Below are positions 1 through 12,059 of a DNA stretch of 64,000 nt, piece by piece. The notes beneath the pieces were generated by a model. That model was not told the origin of the DNA and searched no databases. It was given only the letters and a program-made list of their open reading frames with translations. Source of the stretch: Eumeta japonica (lineage: Eukaryota; Arthropoda; Insecta; Lepidoptera; Psychidae); the NCBI GenBank assembly GCA_005406025.1, contig BGZK01001211.1, positions 62,001 to 126,000 of the forward strand, written 5' to 3'. The translations under genes were made by a program, and so were the position numbers. Each line of letters starts with the position of its first letter. Positions within the stretch are counted from its first letter, which is position 1.

Positions 1-185
1 CACAACTCCCGGGCAATCACTTGCTTAGCCAGACGCAGCGCGGTCGGCGGCGGCCCCTAACTCCGATTCGAGCGATTCAGCAGTTTACGAACAGCACCGA
101 GGTGAAAGTTTAAACAAATCGAAAGATCAGGCTATTTTATTACCCGGCCGTGTACGCGGTGCCGCAGCGCGACGTAAAAATTTGC
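1..185. other. GC-rich segment at the window edge
   Basis: This stretch is clearly richer in G+C and CpG than the AT-rich DNA that follows, with clusters such as GCGCGGTCGGCGGCGGCC and CCGGCCGTGTACGCGG. No open frame here matches a family I recognise. It could be the end of an exon, or a promoter or conserved non-coding element cut by the window edge; the sequence alone does not decide. Confidence 0.35.
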
Positions 186-3100
186 CGTTTAGCCGATGAG
201 GCTTTTTTAGAATCCGGTATAAATATCGGGAAAAAAAAACGGAATGCTTACTTGATGGCTTCGAAGTTTGATCGGTTTAATAGATCTCTCGGGAATCGTT
301 CTGCGTACAAAGCTAGAACACATAATCTCGCCTGTATTAAGAAAAAAGTTTTATCTGTCCTGCAATAAGGGTAACTTTGAATGTCAAAAAAATCAAATTT
401 TAATAAGTTTCAAAGAAATAATGTACACTCAGCGCTTAAAGATAAACATTATTCGAAGCGGAAGTTTGAACACTAAAGTCGAAAACCAAACGAATTTCAT
501 TTCCGCATAATTTCTTAGGGAGAAATAACTCACTATAACTATAATTAGAGAGCTCACATATGTACATTAGAATTTACTAAAGAGATAGACAATTTAAAAC
601 ATAGGAAAATAAAGTAAACCGTAATACTATATATATATATATATATACAAAACATACATTGACGTATTATGTACGATTTTTTTAGGGTTGTATAAAATAG
701 AAAGCTTATCATGTGTCCCTATTATATACACCATTATAAGATACGTCTAACTTATGAATACAAATGTGGATGTAATTATTTATTTCTACTTAATTACAAA
801 ATCAAAGGTAATGGGCCCAAATCCTGACCACATGTAAATTTCCTGATGAGTTTTTGACTTGTATGTAATTAGGCCACTTTTTCCATACCTATAAGAACGT
901 GTTAAGTAATCGGTCCTAGACCCTTAGGTACTCTGTATGCAAACCTTAGAATCGAAAGACAATTTGATACAAAGTTTAATATAAATGTTCATGTTTCTGC
1001 AGCATGATGATTAGGGTTTCATGTACCTAATTACCCTTGAATTATTATTGGCTGATAATGAATTAACATTATATTCTGAAAATTATGATAAATAAAAGGC
1101 AATGAACTAATAAACAAAAGAACTTGCGCGTCTCATTATTGAATTTATGATTAGGACAATTTTAAGAAAGAAAAAAAAATTAGGTAATAAACATCAAACT
1201 ATCATACAAATCTACAACAAATGGAGTTCTTTTTTCCAGCTAATCTATATTACCATGCACAAAATAAAAGTGATCAGGTACAAAAATTGTACCAATTTCG
1301 GCCCTTTGAAAAGGAATATCTGTAAAATTGTCACCTTTAATTGCGACCGTTTTGTAAACATTTACGGCGCAAACAATTCGCTTTTATATCGCGGAGTGTT
1401 ATTACTAGACGATGGGCGCTTACAGTAAAATATTGGAGGCACTTCCTCGCGAGGCGCGTTCCACTATAAGAAACCTATAAAGTTCAGGAGCTCTGAACGT
1501 ATTCAATTGAGATGATATGAAAGAAATCCTGAATAAGCCTTATGGGGTAATTCTGCCGTATGAATACCGAGAGGAAGAGAAGCCGTAACAGAAATTTTCC
1601 TGCGGAATCTCTCTTTGTGCTGTCAAGTTTGTTATGTTCCTGTTATCTTCATTTTGTTCCGCGCGGTGAATATTTATTCGCGTCTCTCTTTTATTGTGTT
1701 TTTCATTTTTTTTTTCGCCGTTTACTTTACGTCCGACTAGACAAAAACTCTCAGCTTTGCTTCGATCACTTGAACGTAAACCCGTATTCGCTTCGTGAAG
1801 GCGTGTTTATCGTTCATTTAACAAGTCTCGACGCAAAAATTCTTTTATAACTTATTTGGTGCTTGTTAATCATAAGCAAATCGATGCCATGTCCTTTATT
1901 TTATACAAGTTCTATCATTTTGTTTCACAAGAAGTGATAACGTGGCAAATTGACAATCAGTACATTAGACTGGTTCAAAAAATATCATTGTTGTTTTTCC
2001 TTTTCAAAATCTTCCTTAAAGTAGTTTCAGGAAGGTGAGAAAAGAACATTAAAACTTAGGTTCTTAATATTAATATTTAAGAGTCGCTCTTTATTCCAAT
2101 AACAACCTTGAATATTGGTACTAATTTTCTGGTATTTTTTGTACAAAAATTGGACTATATCATTTTCCAAGGAATAATCTGAACAAAATTTTATTATAAT
2201 CCCCTTAACTGTTTCGGAAATTAGCCCATTCAGACAGACACTCAATTTTATGTGTAAGTAAAATGAACTTTGTCAAACGGAAATGTCGAGAAGCGAGATG
2301 CATTAGCTAATAAGATTTTATTAATTAATATCGAATGATGATGTTTCAAAACGGTCGTTCATTTCAAATCATAAAAAGTAACGTTGTACTATTTTCTTAT
2401 GGACAAAGAAATTGGTTCTGCGAAGGTTTTGTTTGTACGATAGTCATACCGCAGTCCGATGGCCCAGGTTATTCGTAACCATCTAACAAAGAAATGGCTA
2501 CAGCTTGGAACTTTGTGCAGGCATACAACCTTCGATCTATAATATGATTGAATTAGTTTGGAAGACGCAATTGTTTCAGAGGGAGAGTGAAATTGAAAAT
2601 GAACCGTGACGCGTTTAAAACAAACGAAAGTATTATCCTTGATTTACCTTAAAATAACCTACTGTTTTAAATTTTGTTTATGTTCATTTAAGGTGACACG
2701 TGGTATTCTATTAATATGATGTGGCGATCTACCGTCGACCCGGGCACACCGCCGTACTGTATAGACACGCAGCGCATTTGCTTGTTTCTGTACGTTGTAT
2801 GCAACAAAACACTTTTTTCTTCTTTTTAATAAAACCTAGGATTAATTTCAAAAAACAAAGCTGATATTTTGAAATGTTTGTATATAGTAAATTTACATAA
2901 TTAAAGATTGAAGGTTTAAATTGGTTGTATGTATTGCATGTAAAGTGTAAATTTCTGTTTTAAAAGAGCTATCTTTGATATTCTTTTCTTTCTTATAAAA
3001 GCTGTTTATTTCGTATAACTATAATTGACAAATTCAAGTCAATAACATGAAGAATCTGGTCACTAAATAATATTTTCACATGTTTTGTTTTTTCTGAGGA

Positions 3101-3355
3101 AAATCGGGATTTCTCCCACCAAAACTTCCAATTTGTCACTTTAATTTACTTTCTTAGTAAGAAACTTTGGGCTGCAGTTTTTATATTCTTGCATCATTTA
3201 ACAAGACGAACTCAACCAATGTTTATCTTTGTTCCGTTGATAAGTAACGTCTTTTTAGTTCTGAGGCATCATGCCTATCTTAAAGCCGGTCATATTATGC
3301 AAGTACTGCGTTGTTGTTGTATCAGATTCATAATCAGCTAACTGCAGAAACATAG
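186..3355. other. AT-rich non-coding stretch, nothing recognised
   Basis: No conserved gene, RNA gene or transposon was recognised. There is a short (TA)n run at about 628-647. The longest frame (1560-1850, 96 codons, plus strand) is rich in Phe, Leu and Ser, resembles no family I know and is probably chance. A small GC-richer patch lies at about 2725-2780. Confidence 0.5.
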
Positions 3356-3359
3356 TATT

Positions 3360-3600
3360 ACGTATTATTTAACCGACTTAAAGAAAAGCAGGAAGTTCTA
3401 TGTTCGCCTGTACGTCTTTTTTATATGTGCTCAGCGATGACTTCGTCAATAGTTAATCGGTTTCAATTTTTTTTATTATTTTAATGAGTATACTCCGTAG
3501 ATGGTTCCGTAATAACCAAGTAAGGATCTGATATTTGATGATGAGATCCTAGGAATACCCTCATATATTACAGGAACGTATAGTGTATTTGAGCTCTTTT
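3360..3600 (+). repeat. Lepidopteran-type interspersed repeat ('CCGACTT' family)
   Basis: The segment opens with AACCGACTTAAAGAAAAGCA, continues with AGCGATGACTTCGTCAATAG and a T-rich run, then GATGGTTCCG and GATGATGAGATCCTAGG. I recognise that order (a CCGACTT start, a region about an effect of x on y such as 'GATAACTCCGTCG', then 'GATGGTCCC...GATGATGGGATCC') as a very common interspersed repeat of lepidopteran genomes. That identification rests on memory of the pattern, not a search. Another possible start of the family is at 3895 and a reversed copy ends near 54990. Confidence 0.55.
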
Positions 3601-3889
3601 ATTTAATTATTGAAATTTTTAATTCTGAAAACTATTTATAAAACGTAGTATACACACAATTAAAATTATTTACTTATTAATCTATCTTTCTATCTAAATC
3701 TAATCTTAACTTTCATTCATTAATCTACTTATATGTTTTCATTCATTTATTTAGTTCTAATGTGACGATCTTAGTAGTGTCGTCATTTTTTAGTCATGAT
3801 AATAGAATGCATCAATTTTAGAACTTTTCTTATTAATAATGAGAATAATTTATATAAGAATAATTATAATTTGGCAGTTTCTCTCCAAC

Positions 3890-4010
3890 TACGAACGCTA
3901 TAACCGACTTCAAGAACAACTAATTATTTGTTTTTGGAGTCTATTCAAAGAATTATTTAAAAAGGTTTTTGAAGGCGGTTTTAAATTTGATTTATTATTT
4001 ATTATTTCAG
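3890..4010 (+). repeat. Possible truncated copy of the CCGACTT repeat
   Basis: TATAACCGACTTCAAGAACA at about 3899 matches the typical start of the CCGACTT repeat, but the downstream part cannot be aligned convincingly. Short open frames on both strands here (3839-4060 plus, 3910-4173 minus) look incidental. Confidence 0.3.
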
Positions 4011-4439
4011 ATAGCAGGAGCTGTATTTTAAGCTTTACACGCTGTCGTAGTGCAGGATGAGGGCTGCTAACAATCAACATCATCAATGTGCTAAGATCGT
4101 CCGGAACTATTTGCTTACTTTGCCCCCAAAGGTACGGAACGTGCCGCTTAATTTGACTCCAGTTAAAAACCACTAGTCAACTCGCCCGCTAGGGTCAGAA
4201 ACCGAATTTGTTCTAATTTTGTTGATCTGACTTTGTTCTGATTTGAAAACAATGCTCTTAATTAATCATTTAGCTATCTTCTATATTATTAATGCTTAGA
4301 TTCAATGTTACGTATATGTTAGAATTATTAATTTTTTTCCATATAGTTATTCATTTTATATTGCAAATAAGGAAAAAGGAAATCTTTCTAGAAAAAGTAA
4401 AAAGCACTATTGTACTCTAGGGTCATGAAACATAATTTT

Positions 4440-4513
4440 ATTTTATGAAACATGTCTCTAGAATACACACATCTATATAGATGTGTGTATTCTAGAGACA
4501 TGTTTCATAAAAT
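4440..4513. repeat. 74-bp perfect palindrome (37-bp arms, no loop)
   Basis: I checked every base pair. Positions 4440-4476 are the exact reverse complement of 4477-4513, centred on CTATATAG; pairing fails at 4439/4514. The arm begins ATTTTATGAAACATG and reaches ATACACACATCTAT at the centre. It lies 18 bp from a second perfect palindrome (4532-4593) of unrelated sequence. Confidence 0.95.
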
Positions 4514-4531
4514 TACTTTTTAAAACTACTT

Positions 4532-4593
4532 ATTTTAAAACTACTTGAGTTAGCGTTGATATATATCAACGCTAACTCAAGTAGTTTTAAAAT
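4532..4593. repeat. 62-bp perfect palindrome (31-bp arms, no loop)
   Basis: Positions 4532-4562 are the exact reverse complement of 4563-4593, centred on GATATATATC. The arm reads ATTTTAAAACTACTTGAG and then TTAGCGTTGATAT. Pairing fails at 4531/4594. Part of the arm (TTTAAAACTACTT) is also present directly upstream at about 4519-4531, as if the flank had been partly copied. It is the second member of a tandem pair of palindromes. Confidence 0.95.
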
Positions 4594-4639
4594 TTTAAAC
4601 CTAAAAAAGCTAGTTACATCAAAAAACCGAGTGTATTAA

Positions 4640-4990
4640 CGCTGTGTCAGCGTACACGACTACGGCGTCGAGGCCTGGCGATCGATAACAGCATAAGACA
4701 TCGGGGACGAGTAGACAAGTAGTTAACTACGCGTTTTCTAACTCTCACGGTTCACGATGGGGCTGCACCGCCGACTGGGGTCCATCGGACGGGCAGTGTT
4801 CGGCAGTTGACGGCGTCGCTTTCGTCTCGTCCGGTGCCGGGTTCGCTCTCGACCACAAGCGAACTGCCCGATGACCTTTTAATGTCATACCTACTTGTCT
4901 ATCCCATCGATCCGCTGATCCTGCAGATGTCATCGCGTTTACGACAACTATCACTGTCAGGGCACGTCCCAGCAGTGCGGCGATTAAAAC
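4640..4990. other. GC-rich block of unknown nature
   Basis: A 350-bp block of balanced to GC-rich sequence, sharply different from its AT-rich flanks, starts just after the palindrome pair. It holds an open frame on each strand: 4745-4954 minus (69 codons, many charged residues and prolines) and 4807-4998 plus (63 codons). Neither matches a family I recognise. It may be a transposon fragment, a conserved non-coding element or an unannotated exon. Confidence 0.35.
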
Positions 4991-5394
4991 CTTATTAACA
5001 GTAATATTATGAATTTAATTCCATTAAGAAATAATTTTCGAAAATTTGAGTAATAACTATTCAGAATCAACCTTTCCTGGAATCATTTAGATGTTGAACT
5101 TCAGTATTCTCATTTCTGTTTCTCTGTTTGTGTGCATATTTTTTTTATACTTTGCAATAGATTTTATGGGCTCATAAACTATTAGAGTTCCTATAATGAT
5201 TATGTTTATAATACATGTATGTTATACAAAAATATAATAGAAAAATATCAATGTTTTTAAGCAAGTTGTAAAAAAAACATTTACCGAGCCTTTCTATGGC
5301 TTACTAAAATTAAATCATGAGAGATATGTCAAATTATAAAGTGTACTGTACATTTATAGATCTTAAAGTAATATAAAGTAAAGTCTTCTATCGT

Positions 5395-5720
5395 GTATAA
5401 TTCTTTTTTGTAGCTTTATGGGAGAAACGACCAACGGAGCCACCAGTATATAGGTGATGACCGCTGCTGATTGATGAACACTCACAATCCCATAAGACTT
5501 ACTAGTGCGTTGCTGGGTCTTAGGAAGGAGTAAGATATCCGATGGAGGGGGGAGTAGACCACTGGAACTCTCATTCATTGGACGAAACTAACAGCGGAAG
5601 CTGCTACTTCATGTGTTTATTCTTGGAGAGTGAGATATCTTATCAGTCAAGACAACCCTTTTTCATGCAGCATGCAGCCGATAGACCATAGCATAGTTCT
5701 ACTACATAAACAAAAAATAT
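5395..5720 (+). repeat. Interspersed repeat family A, copy 1 (diverged)
   Basis: It shares an ordered set of blocks with 12060-12340 and 29140-29455: GAGCCACCAG near the start, GAACACTCACAA, a GGAAGGAGTAAGATA block, GATGGAGGGGGGAG, ACCACTGGAACTCTCATTCA and AACAGCGGAAGCTGCTACTT. All four copies in the window point the same way. The family resembles short repeats common in lepidopteran genomes; the class (SINE or other) is unresolved. Confidence 0.6.
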
Positions 5721-6290
5721 GAGCACGAGTCACATTACTTTTGTTTTATAAAATTAACAATCATTGTTAAATAATCAAATTGGATAGTGAAATAAAATCG
5801 TAACCATGAGTGAAAGCGAAATTTAAACCAATTGTCGTAAAAATTCATTTAAAAGTAATTATTTGTTCTATGTTCAGGTGCGCTAGACCACCTTCAAGAA
5901 TTATTATTAAATATATCAATATGAAGTAGGGTACATATTCAATTATTTGTAGAATGTTCATTTAAAAAACTTACAATTATATTATTAATATATTGCTTTA
6001 ACAGCTTAAATAGCACCCAGCAATAGAACTGGTAAGACATTTGTTTTCTCGTACCTAGCTCAGTTTAGAAAATTTGTCACATTATAGTTAATTTAGAAAA
6101 TATGTTTAGAGTATAATATAAACCACTAAGCTACCTATAGTATTAAGTGTAACTACAATATTTCAATAGGTACTATAGAGAATAGAGATTAGCACAAATT
6201 GATACAACACTCAGCCATACGTATATGCATGGGGAGTATCATGTAAATAAATACGCAAATGCATCAAAACATTAAAATATTTTGCTTATC
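5721..6290. other. AT-rich stretch, nothing recognised
   Basis: No gene, RNA or repeat could be identified. The foldback element begins at its right edge. Confidence 0.5.
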
Positions 6291-7506
6291 TAGTCTGGTC
6301 GAGAAGTGAGTTTTCTGCGAAAAATAGTTAAAACAGTCTTAAAAATATGGGGTTTGGTGCATTGGATTCGGAATTCAATCCTGAAGAATGGGAATTTTGG
6401 AATTTATCCGCCAATAAAAATTCCAATTGTTATAAACAAAAAACGAAAAGTCAAAAAGGCAGTGTCCGCCCCGCAGCTATAACTCAAAAAATATTAAAGT
6501 TAGCTCAAACTTGAAAAAAGTTCCTAAAAGAGGAGAAAATTTTAGTAAAATAACTCCCGACTCTCGGAGTTGTAGCTCTAAAAATTGTTTTTAAGAAAAA
6601 AAATTTTTTTTTAAATCATCATTTTACGAAGACAATAAAATGGCCAAAAAAATTTTCGATAAATATTAAACTTGTTTATTTGTTTATAAAAATTTATAAA
6701 CAAATGGCGCAAAAATTTTTACAAAACTATTAAACACGATATATAAATACAGAAACAACTACAATCAAATTTTAGTAAAAAATTTTTAATAACTTACCGG
6801 ATTTTCATTTTTGTTTACTTAAAAAATCATAATAAACAAATAAAAACTTTTATAAATTTTATAACGGAGTCTTGTTTATTATGTACATAAGAAGAGCTCC
6901 CAAAAAGAAAAAAATTTATAGGTGCATTATTTAAACTTTTATATGAGATTTAATAAAAACTAAAGTCCATGAAAAATTACTTAATTAACTATTAGATAAC
7001 TTTAAGAAAAATAGAGTTAAACATTTTTTTTCCAACGGGATCGTATTCTTTCAAGTTTCTAGAAGACACTATAATTTTTCCAAATTTTTAAATTAATATT
7101 GAATATTGAAAAAAAATTATTTTATAATGCACGCTTCGTTTGGCGGCGGCGCGACAGCGCTGAAACGGCCGTGCGGAACCCAATTTTCAGCGTAAAATTA
7201 AAATTATAAATAATAGAGCTACAACTCCGAGAGTCGGGAGTTATTTTACTAAAATTTTCTCCTCTTTTAGGAACTTTTTTCAAATTTGAGCTAACTTTAA
7301 TATTTTTTGAGTTATAGCTGCAAAACGGACACTACCTTTTTGACTTTTCGTTTTTTGTTTATAACAATTGGAATTTTTATTGGCGGATAAATTCCAAAAT
7401 TCCCATTCTTCAGGATTGAATTCCGAATCCAATGCACCAAACCCCATATTTTTAAGACTGTTTTAACTATTTTTCGCAGAAAACTCACTTCTCGACCAGA
7501 TAGACT
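6291..7506. mobile_element. Foldback-type DNA element with ~290-bp inverted arms
   Basis: The left arm (6291-6580) and the right arm (7213-7506) are near-perfect reverse complements. They run from TAGTCTGGTCGAGAAGTG at the left end to TTCTCGACCAGATAGACTA at the right end, and inward to GAGAGTCGGGAG / GTAGCTCT. They differ by a 4-nt indel near the tip and six substitutions. The two arms enclose ~630 bp of very AT-rich DNA with one GC-rich patch at about 7130-7195. ATC flanks both outer ends and may be a 3-bp target duplication. No transposase is encoded, so it would be non-autonomous; the superfamily is unknown. Confidence 0.85.
6347..6514 (+). other. 55-codon open frame in the left arm, mirrored in the right arm
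   Basis: The frame starts MGFGALDSEFNPEEWEFW and ends KILKLAQT. The right arm carries the mirror frame at 7280-7447 (minus strand) with exactly the same length; the proteins differ only at one internal Pro/Phe and the last residue Thr/Ile. The acidic, Trp-containing start looks more protein-like than the alternative frame (7312-7512, minus). No family is recognised, and equality of the two copies follows automatically from arm identity, so this is not proof of coding. Confidence 0.25.
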
Positions 7507-10490
7507 AATCACTGATCATAGAACTTCATCCTATTTATTTCTCAAGATTTCTATACAGAATCATTTGTAGAACTAACGAAGTAATTCAGTTTTTTCGGTG
7601 CTACGTTCTGTTAGGCGAGTTACAAGAAACTGGAAAGAGATTCATCTTGCAAGTTAACTCCAGAACTTGGGGCTACTTTTAATTTAGAAGTGGTCGAGAA
7701 GGACGAGCTCGATTTAAAATTGTTGATTCGCCCCTTCGAGTGCTTCGGACATTCATTCGACAAAAGGGAACGGTCAATTTGCTGTGGGACACGGGCTCAC
7801 TCAATATTCATAGTGTCCATTTCGGAATTCATAAATCATTTGAAACGCCAATAAAAGCTTTCATAAATCATTTGCAACATCGATAAAAGCTTTATTAAAC
7901 ATTTTTTTTTAAAGTGACCTTCTATTGATATGATTTTTGTGTTTTTATTATATGGAACATATCTTTAGGTTGTTTTATATTCTGTAAGTCTACTTTATAG
8001 TGTTTTGTTATGTTATATTATTGCTATTATTAAAGCCGACTATAATGTTTTAGTACGAGTATAATAAAATACTAGAAAATGAATTCATAGAATGGAATGT
8101 AATGTGAATTAATTGATTAATTGAATTGCAATAATAATGTTAAATAAAATAGTTGATTAATCAGACCTTAAAGTTTGTTTTCTTGTCAAAATAATCACGA
8201 CTGATCTTTAAATTTCCGTGAACTGATTTTTATACTAGTCGGTATTACTGCTTTCATAATGGAAAATCTCTTTTACGAGAGAAAAACGTGATACCTGCTT
8301 TTCTCATAACTATTTGAACGCATTACTTTACTGTTTATTTGAAAAATAAGCCAGCAGCCTTTGTTTTGGTATATTAGAAAAATATAAGATATCAACAATA
8401 CAACCTTTACTGATATACGACATTTCACGATGTTAATTACTATGTCATTTTAAATATGTTGTTTTGAATGAGAGTTGCATCGCATCGCTTTCGTGTTGAA
8501 ATACTAATCAGATGTGTTATTTTAATTGTTACCGTGTACAATCGACTCCCTTTTTGAGTCCTACCATTGATCAGAAATGGATCATTAAAGAACCTTTTAC
8601 TCCTGACAAACGGAGAATATCCACACGTTCCCCTTTTCAAAGTCAATTACCGTTCTCCCTAACAATTAATCAGCCAATTAAATACGAACACATTAATAAA
8701 AAGACAGAATAAAAACTGTCAGAGGTACGTAATTTATTAAAGGAAGACCACCGTATCAGAGAAAGCTATAGTTTAATATTATTTAATAGCTTTTTGAATG
8801 GATTTTAAGTCGTGGAGTGACCTATACGCGTTTTGCGCCTTTCGGTAGTAGACACTCATGAGCTCTTCAGTCTCCAAGATATTCCTTCAGAAATCAATAG
8901 TTCTGGGCTGCTCAAAATTAACCTACTCCTTTTATTTTGAAACCGTTGAACCAAAAACAAATAAACATTTTTTTTAAAACGTATACTCAGAACAAATCTA
9001 TCGATTTGAAGATTTTGATGGCAATTTTGGCATCTTTAAACGATTTGCAGCTGCATGATAATTTTTAAATTGACTACTTTTTACACTAATCATTCGATTT
9101 AAATATTTTCTAAAATAATCGAAATACTAATTTCTAATATCCCATACAATTAATATTATTATAGAGTAAACTGTGATAAAACATGACATAGTAGTTTCAA
9201 GAATTTTCTATTTTATTCTGTTGAAAATTAATTCATCTGAATAAATAACTTAGTTTTATTATCAAAAATATGTATTTCTTTTACTTGTATATAATTACGT
9301 ATTAAATTATTACAGGTATGTTATTGGATTAGTATATCGGAGAATTACTAGGTTTTTAAAATTTTAAAATATTATTAAAATTTGACTTTAACAAATGGAG
9401 TTACTATAAAATAAAATTTTTGAAATATTAAATTTCCTTATTGTCTGAAAAATTTTCTTAGCGCGACTGATCAAAAACATAGTTAACAAATACAGCGAAT
9501 TTGTCTGTAGATGAAGTCATGAACTTAGAGTCGTAAATACGTTTTAATTGACATTAAAACCCGTTCAGTGTCAAATGAAAAGGTCATAACTTTGCAATCT
9601 CGACCGCCAGAGTCGCGGGGCTCCTAATTTTAATACCGAAACTTCGATTGAAGTCGGCTTGGGACTGACTCGCTACAGCGCGCAGACAATAGTTAGGACG
9701 AATTGACGGCTGTACTCAATTTTAAAGCTAGAGCCACATTTGGCGCCTGTGACATTATTGATGCCATAATTATGTTCGGCTTTAAGGTGAATGAATTTCT
9801 TTGTTTCTCTCGTCGGAACGTAATTTGATCGGCATTGCTTAAATCCGTAAAATAAATAAAAAAAAATGTAGAAACACTGTATAGAAAAAACCTCACAAGA
9901 GTCTGAAATTTCGATGACATTTTTCTTATATTTAGACTTTTAAAAAACTATTATTATTACTATATTTTTTATAACGTTCCCGCCATTATTATCATAACAA
10001 GACCGTAGTTTCCCTTAGGGCACGTCGCTGTAAGCGTCCGGACAGCCCGAGGAATAGTCAAGTTCGGGGCTCACCTAATTATCGCTGGCGCTTCATCCCA
10101 AGTGACTCAACGCTCGAGCTGCAATCGTCTAATGACACTGTTGTTTTATAGTTTTCAATCCGGCTAATGCATTTTTTATTATATATATGCGAATCAGTTC
10201 CGCACCAACGTATGTTTTCATGAGCAAAGGACCTCCGATGACAGGTGGCCAGCAAATCCATATCCATATGATTGTCTAACAAATGTTCTGATATTTCTCT
10301 ATATTTAATACAAAAGAAAATTTGACCACTTTTCAATATAAGCTTAATAATATGTTACCGTTAAATACTTAATTATGATTTCCAATACTGATTTTCATGT
10401 TCATGTCGATTTCAAAAATATATGGTGAAAGAAATATGTGAAAATAAACTAGTTTTTCCCTCATATTCACTCGCTTGGGTCAATAATAAA
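7507..10490. other. AT-rich stretch, nothing recognised
   Basis: No conserved gene or repeat was identified. A mildly GC-richer patch lies at about 9590-9690 (CTCGACCGCCAGAGTCGCGG). Open frames at 8440-8646 (minus), 8512-8712 (plus), 9693-9920 (minus) and 10079-10336 (minus, 85 codons, three Cys and several His) match nothing I know and are probably chance. Confidence 0.45.
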
Positions 10491-10499
10491 ATTATTTAT

Positions 10500-10650
10500 T
10501 TTGCATACAAATCAAATTCTCTTTAACCCTGACTCAGTCTCGATCTTAATACCAATCCTAGTCTCAATATTTATTTCATTCTTGGATATCAATATAGATC
10601 CCGCTTTTGATTTTATTCCAATTCCACTCTAATCCCAATCATTTTTAATA
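10500..10650. repeat. Degenerate hexamer array (GATTCC-like)
   Basis: Text such as AGTCTCGATCTTAATACC, AATCCTAGTCTCAAT and CCAATTCCACTCTAATCCC repeats with a six-base rhythm of the form N-A/G-T-Y-C/T-N. The same pattern recurs at about 18950-19030, 29790-29940 (opposite strand) and 53690-54010. It looks like a decayed hexanucleotide satellite. Confidence 0.5.
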
Positions 10651-12059
10651 TCGATTACGCGGCTTAACTTCTTCACCCGTGTGATGGTATTAATTTGGAT
10701 TATTCCACCAGAAGCATACATTTTAAAGAAACAAAAGCACCTTAAAATCATTCCAAAACTAAAGCAATCCATACATCAAATTTTATTTACATCGGTTTAG
10801 CAATAAAAGAGTAAGTTATTGATAAACTGATGTAAAAAATTACTAGCCCACACCAACCGTGTTCTTTAATAAAATAAAAATTAGCTTGTGTCACTCTTCG
10901 TCCCATAAAGGACAAACGAACAATATATTTCCAATATAAGTTAGATTCAAATATAAAGGTTGCTGACAAATATACCTGCTGTAACCTATGTATGATAGTT
11001 ATATAATTTTGACGATGTTCATGTACCAATCTATTAATGCAACTCAAAATTATATTAGTGGCATGTGTTTATCTATAAAGATTTTGCCTTCGTCTGAATA
11101 AACCCTGTTTCAAAAAGTTTTTAAAGAGATTTTTGTACCATATAGAGCAATTTCATTCTTAATTTATATATTACGACGTTAATGTAAAATAAAAGTAATT
11201 CTGAATCTATAATTACATGTTATACTAATAATCGTTTAAGGTTCTAATTATTATATTAGAAATTTGGAAGCTTTTAGAATTATTACAAAATGTGGTTAGG
11301 TAGCACTACGTCAACGCTTATCGTATAGAAATAACATTACATTTGTTATTTCTCTTATTGTTAAATAGTTGAAATGTAGACCACTGGCCGATATTACATT
11401 TGTAATTCTTGCGCTGTACAATAACGATCGGAATAAACAATGTGATCAATACCAACGGCCTTATCTGGCGCAGGCCTTAAACGTCTCCCGTGATTATTTC
11501 ATTTCAATATTCCAGTTCGAGCGCCGTAATTGACCGGCCAGCGCCGAGTCCGCGGCGCGCGCGCTGATCATCTTGTCAGACTGGAATACTTGGGGTGAAG
11601 TTGTTTCGACAAAGCACTAGGGAATAAATACTCGCTTTGTCATTTGAGCATTTTTTTATAAATCATCTTTGTGTTAATAAAGCATAGTTTCGTTGTGACA
11701 TATTATTTTCGCTTACACTTCTACGCGCACGTTAGACTATTTTAGGATGGGAAGAATCTCATGAATTCGCGTCACTGTGTCATCGAATGTCTAATTAGTG
11801 TATGTGAAAACTTCTTTAAGCGCGTTGGAGTATTTTTGTACGAGTGAAATATTATGAGTCGCTCTATTGACATACTAATGTTAACAGTATATATAAAATA
11901 ACACTATATGTATAAATTATTTCATAAATGTGAAAATCATATTTTTAAATTTAATTTAATTGCGAATTTATTTTTACTTTGTTCAAATTAAAAAGCTTAA
12001 CATTTGAAATGAAAACCTTCATAGTCCATTTAAAACGATTAATTTTTTAATAGCGTTTT
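10651..12059. other. AT-rich stretch with a short GC-rich patch
   Basis: No gene was recognised. The 86-codon frame at 10787-11047 (minus) has no family match. A CpG-dense patch at about 11515-11570 (GACCGGCCAGCGCCGAG, GCGGCGCGCGCGC) stands out and may be a short regulatory element. Confidence 0.4.
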
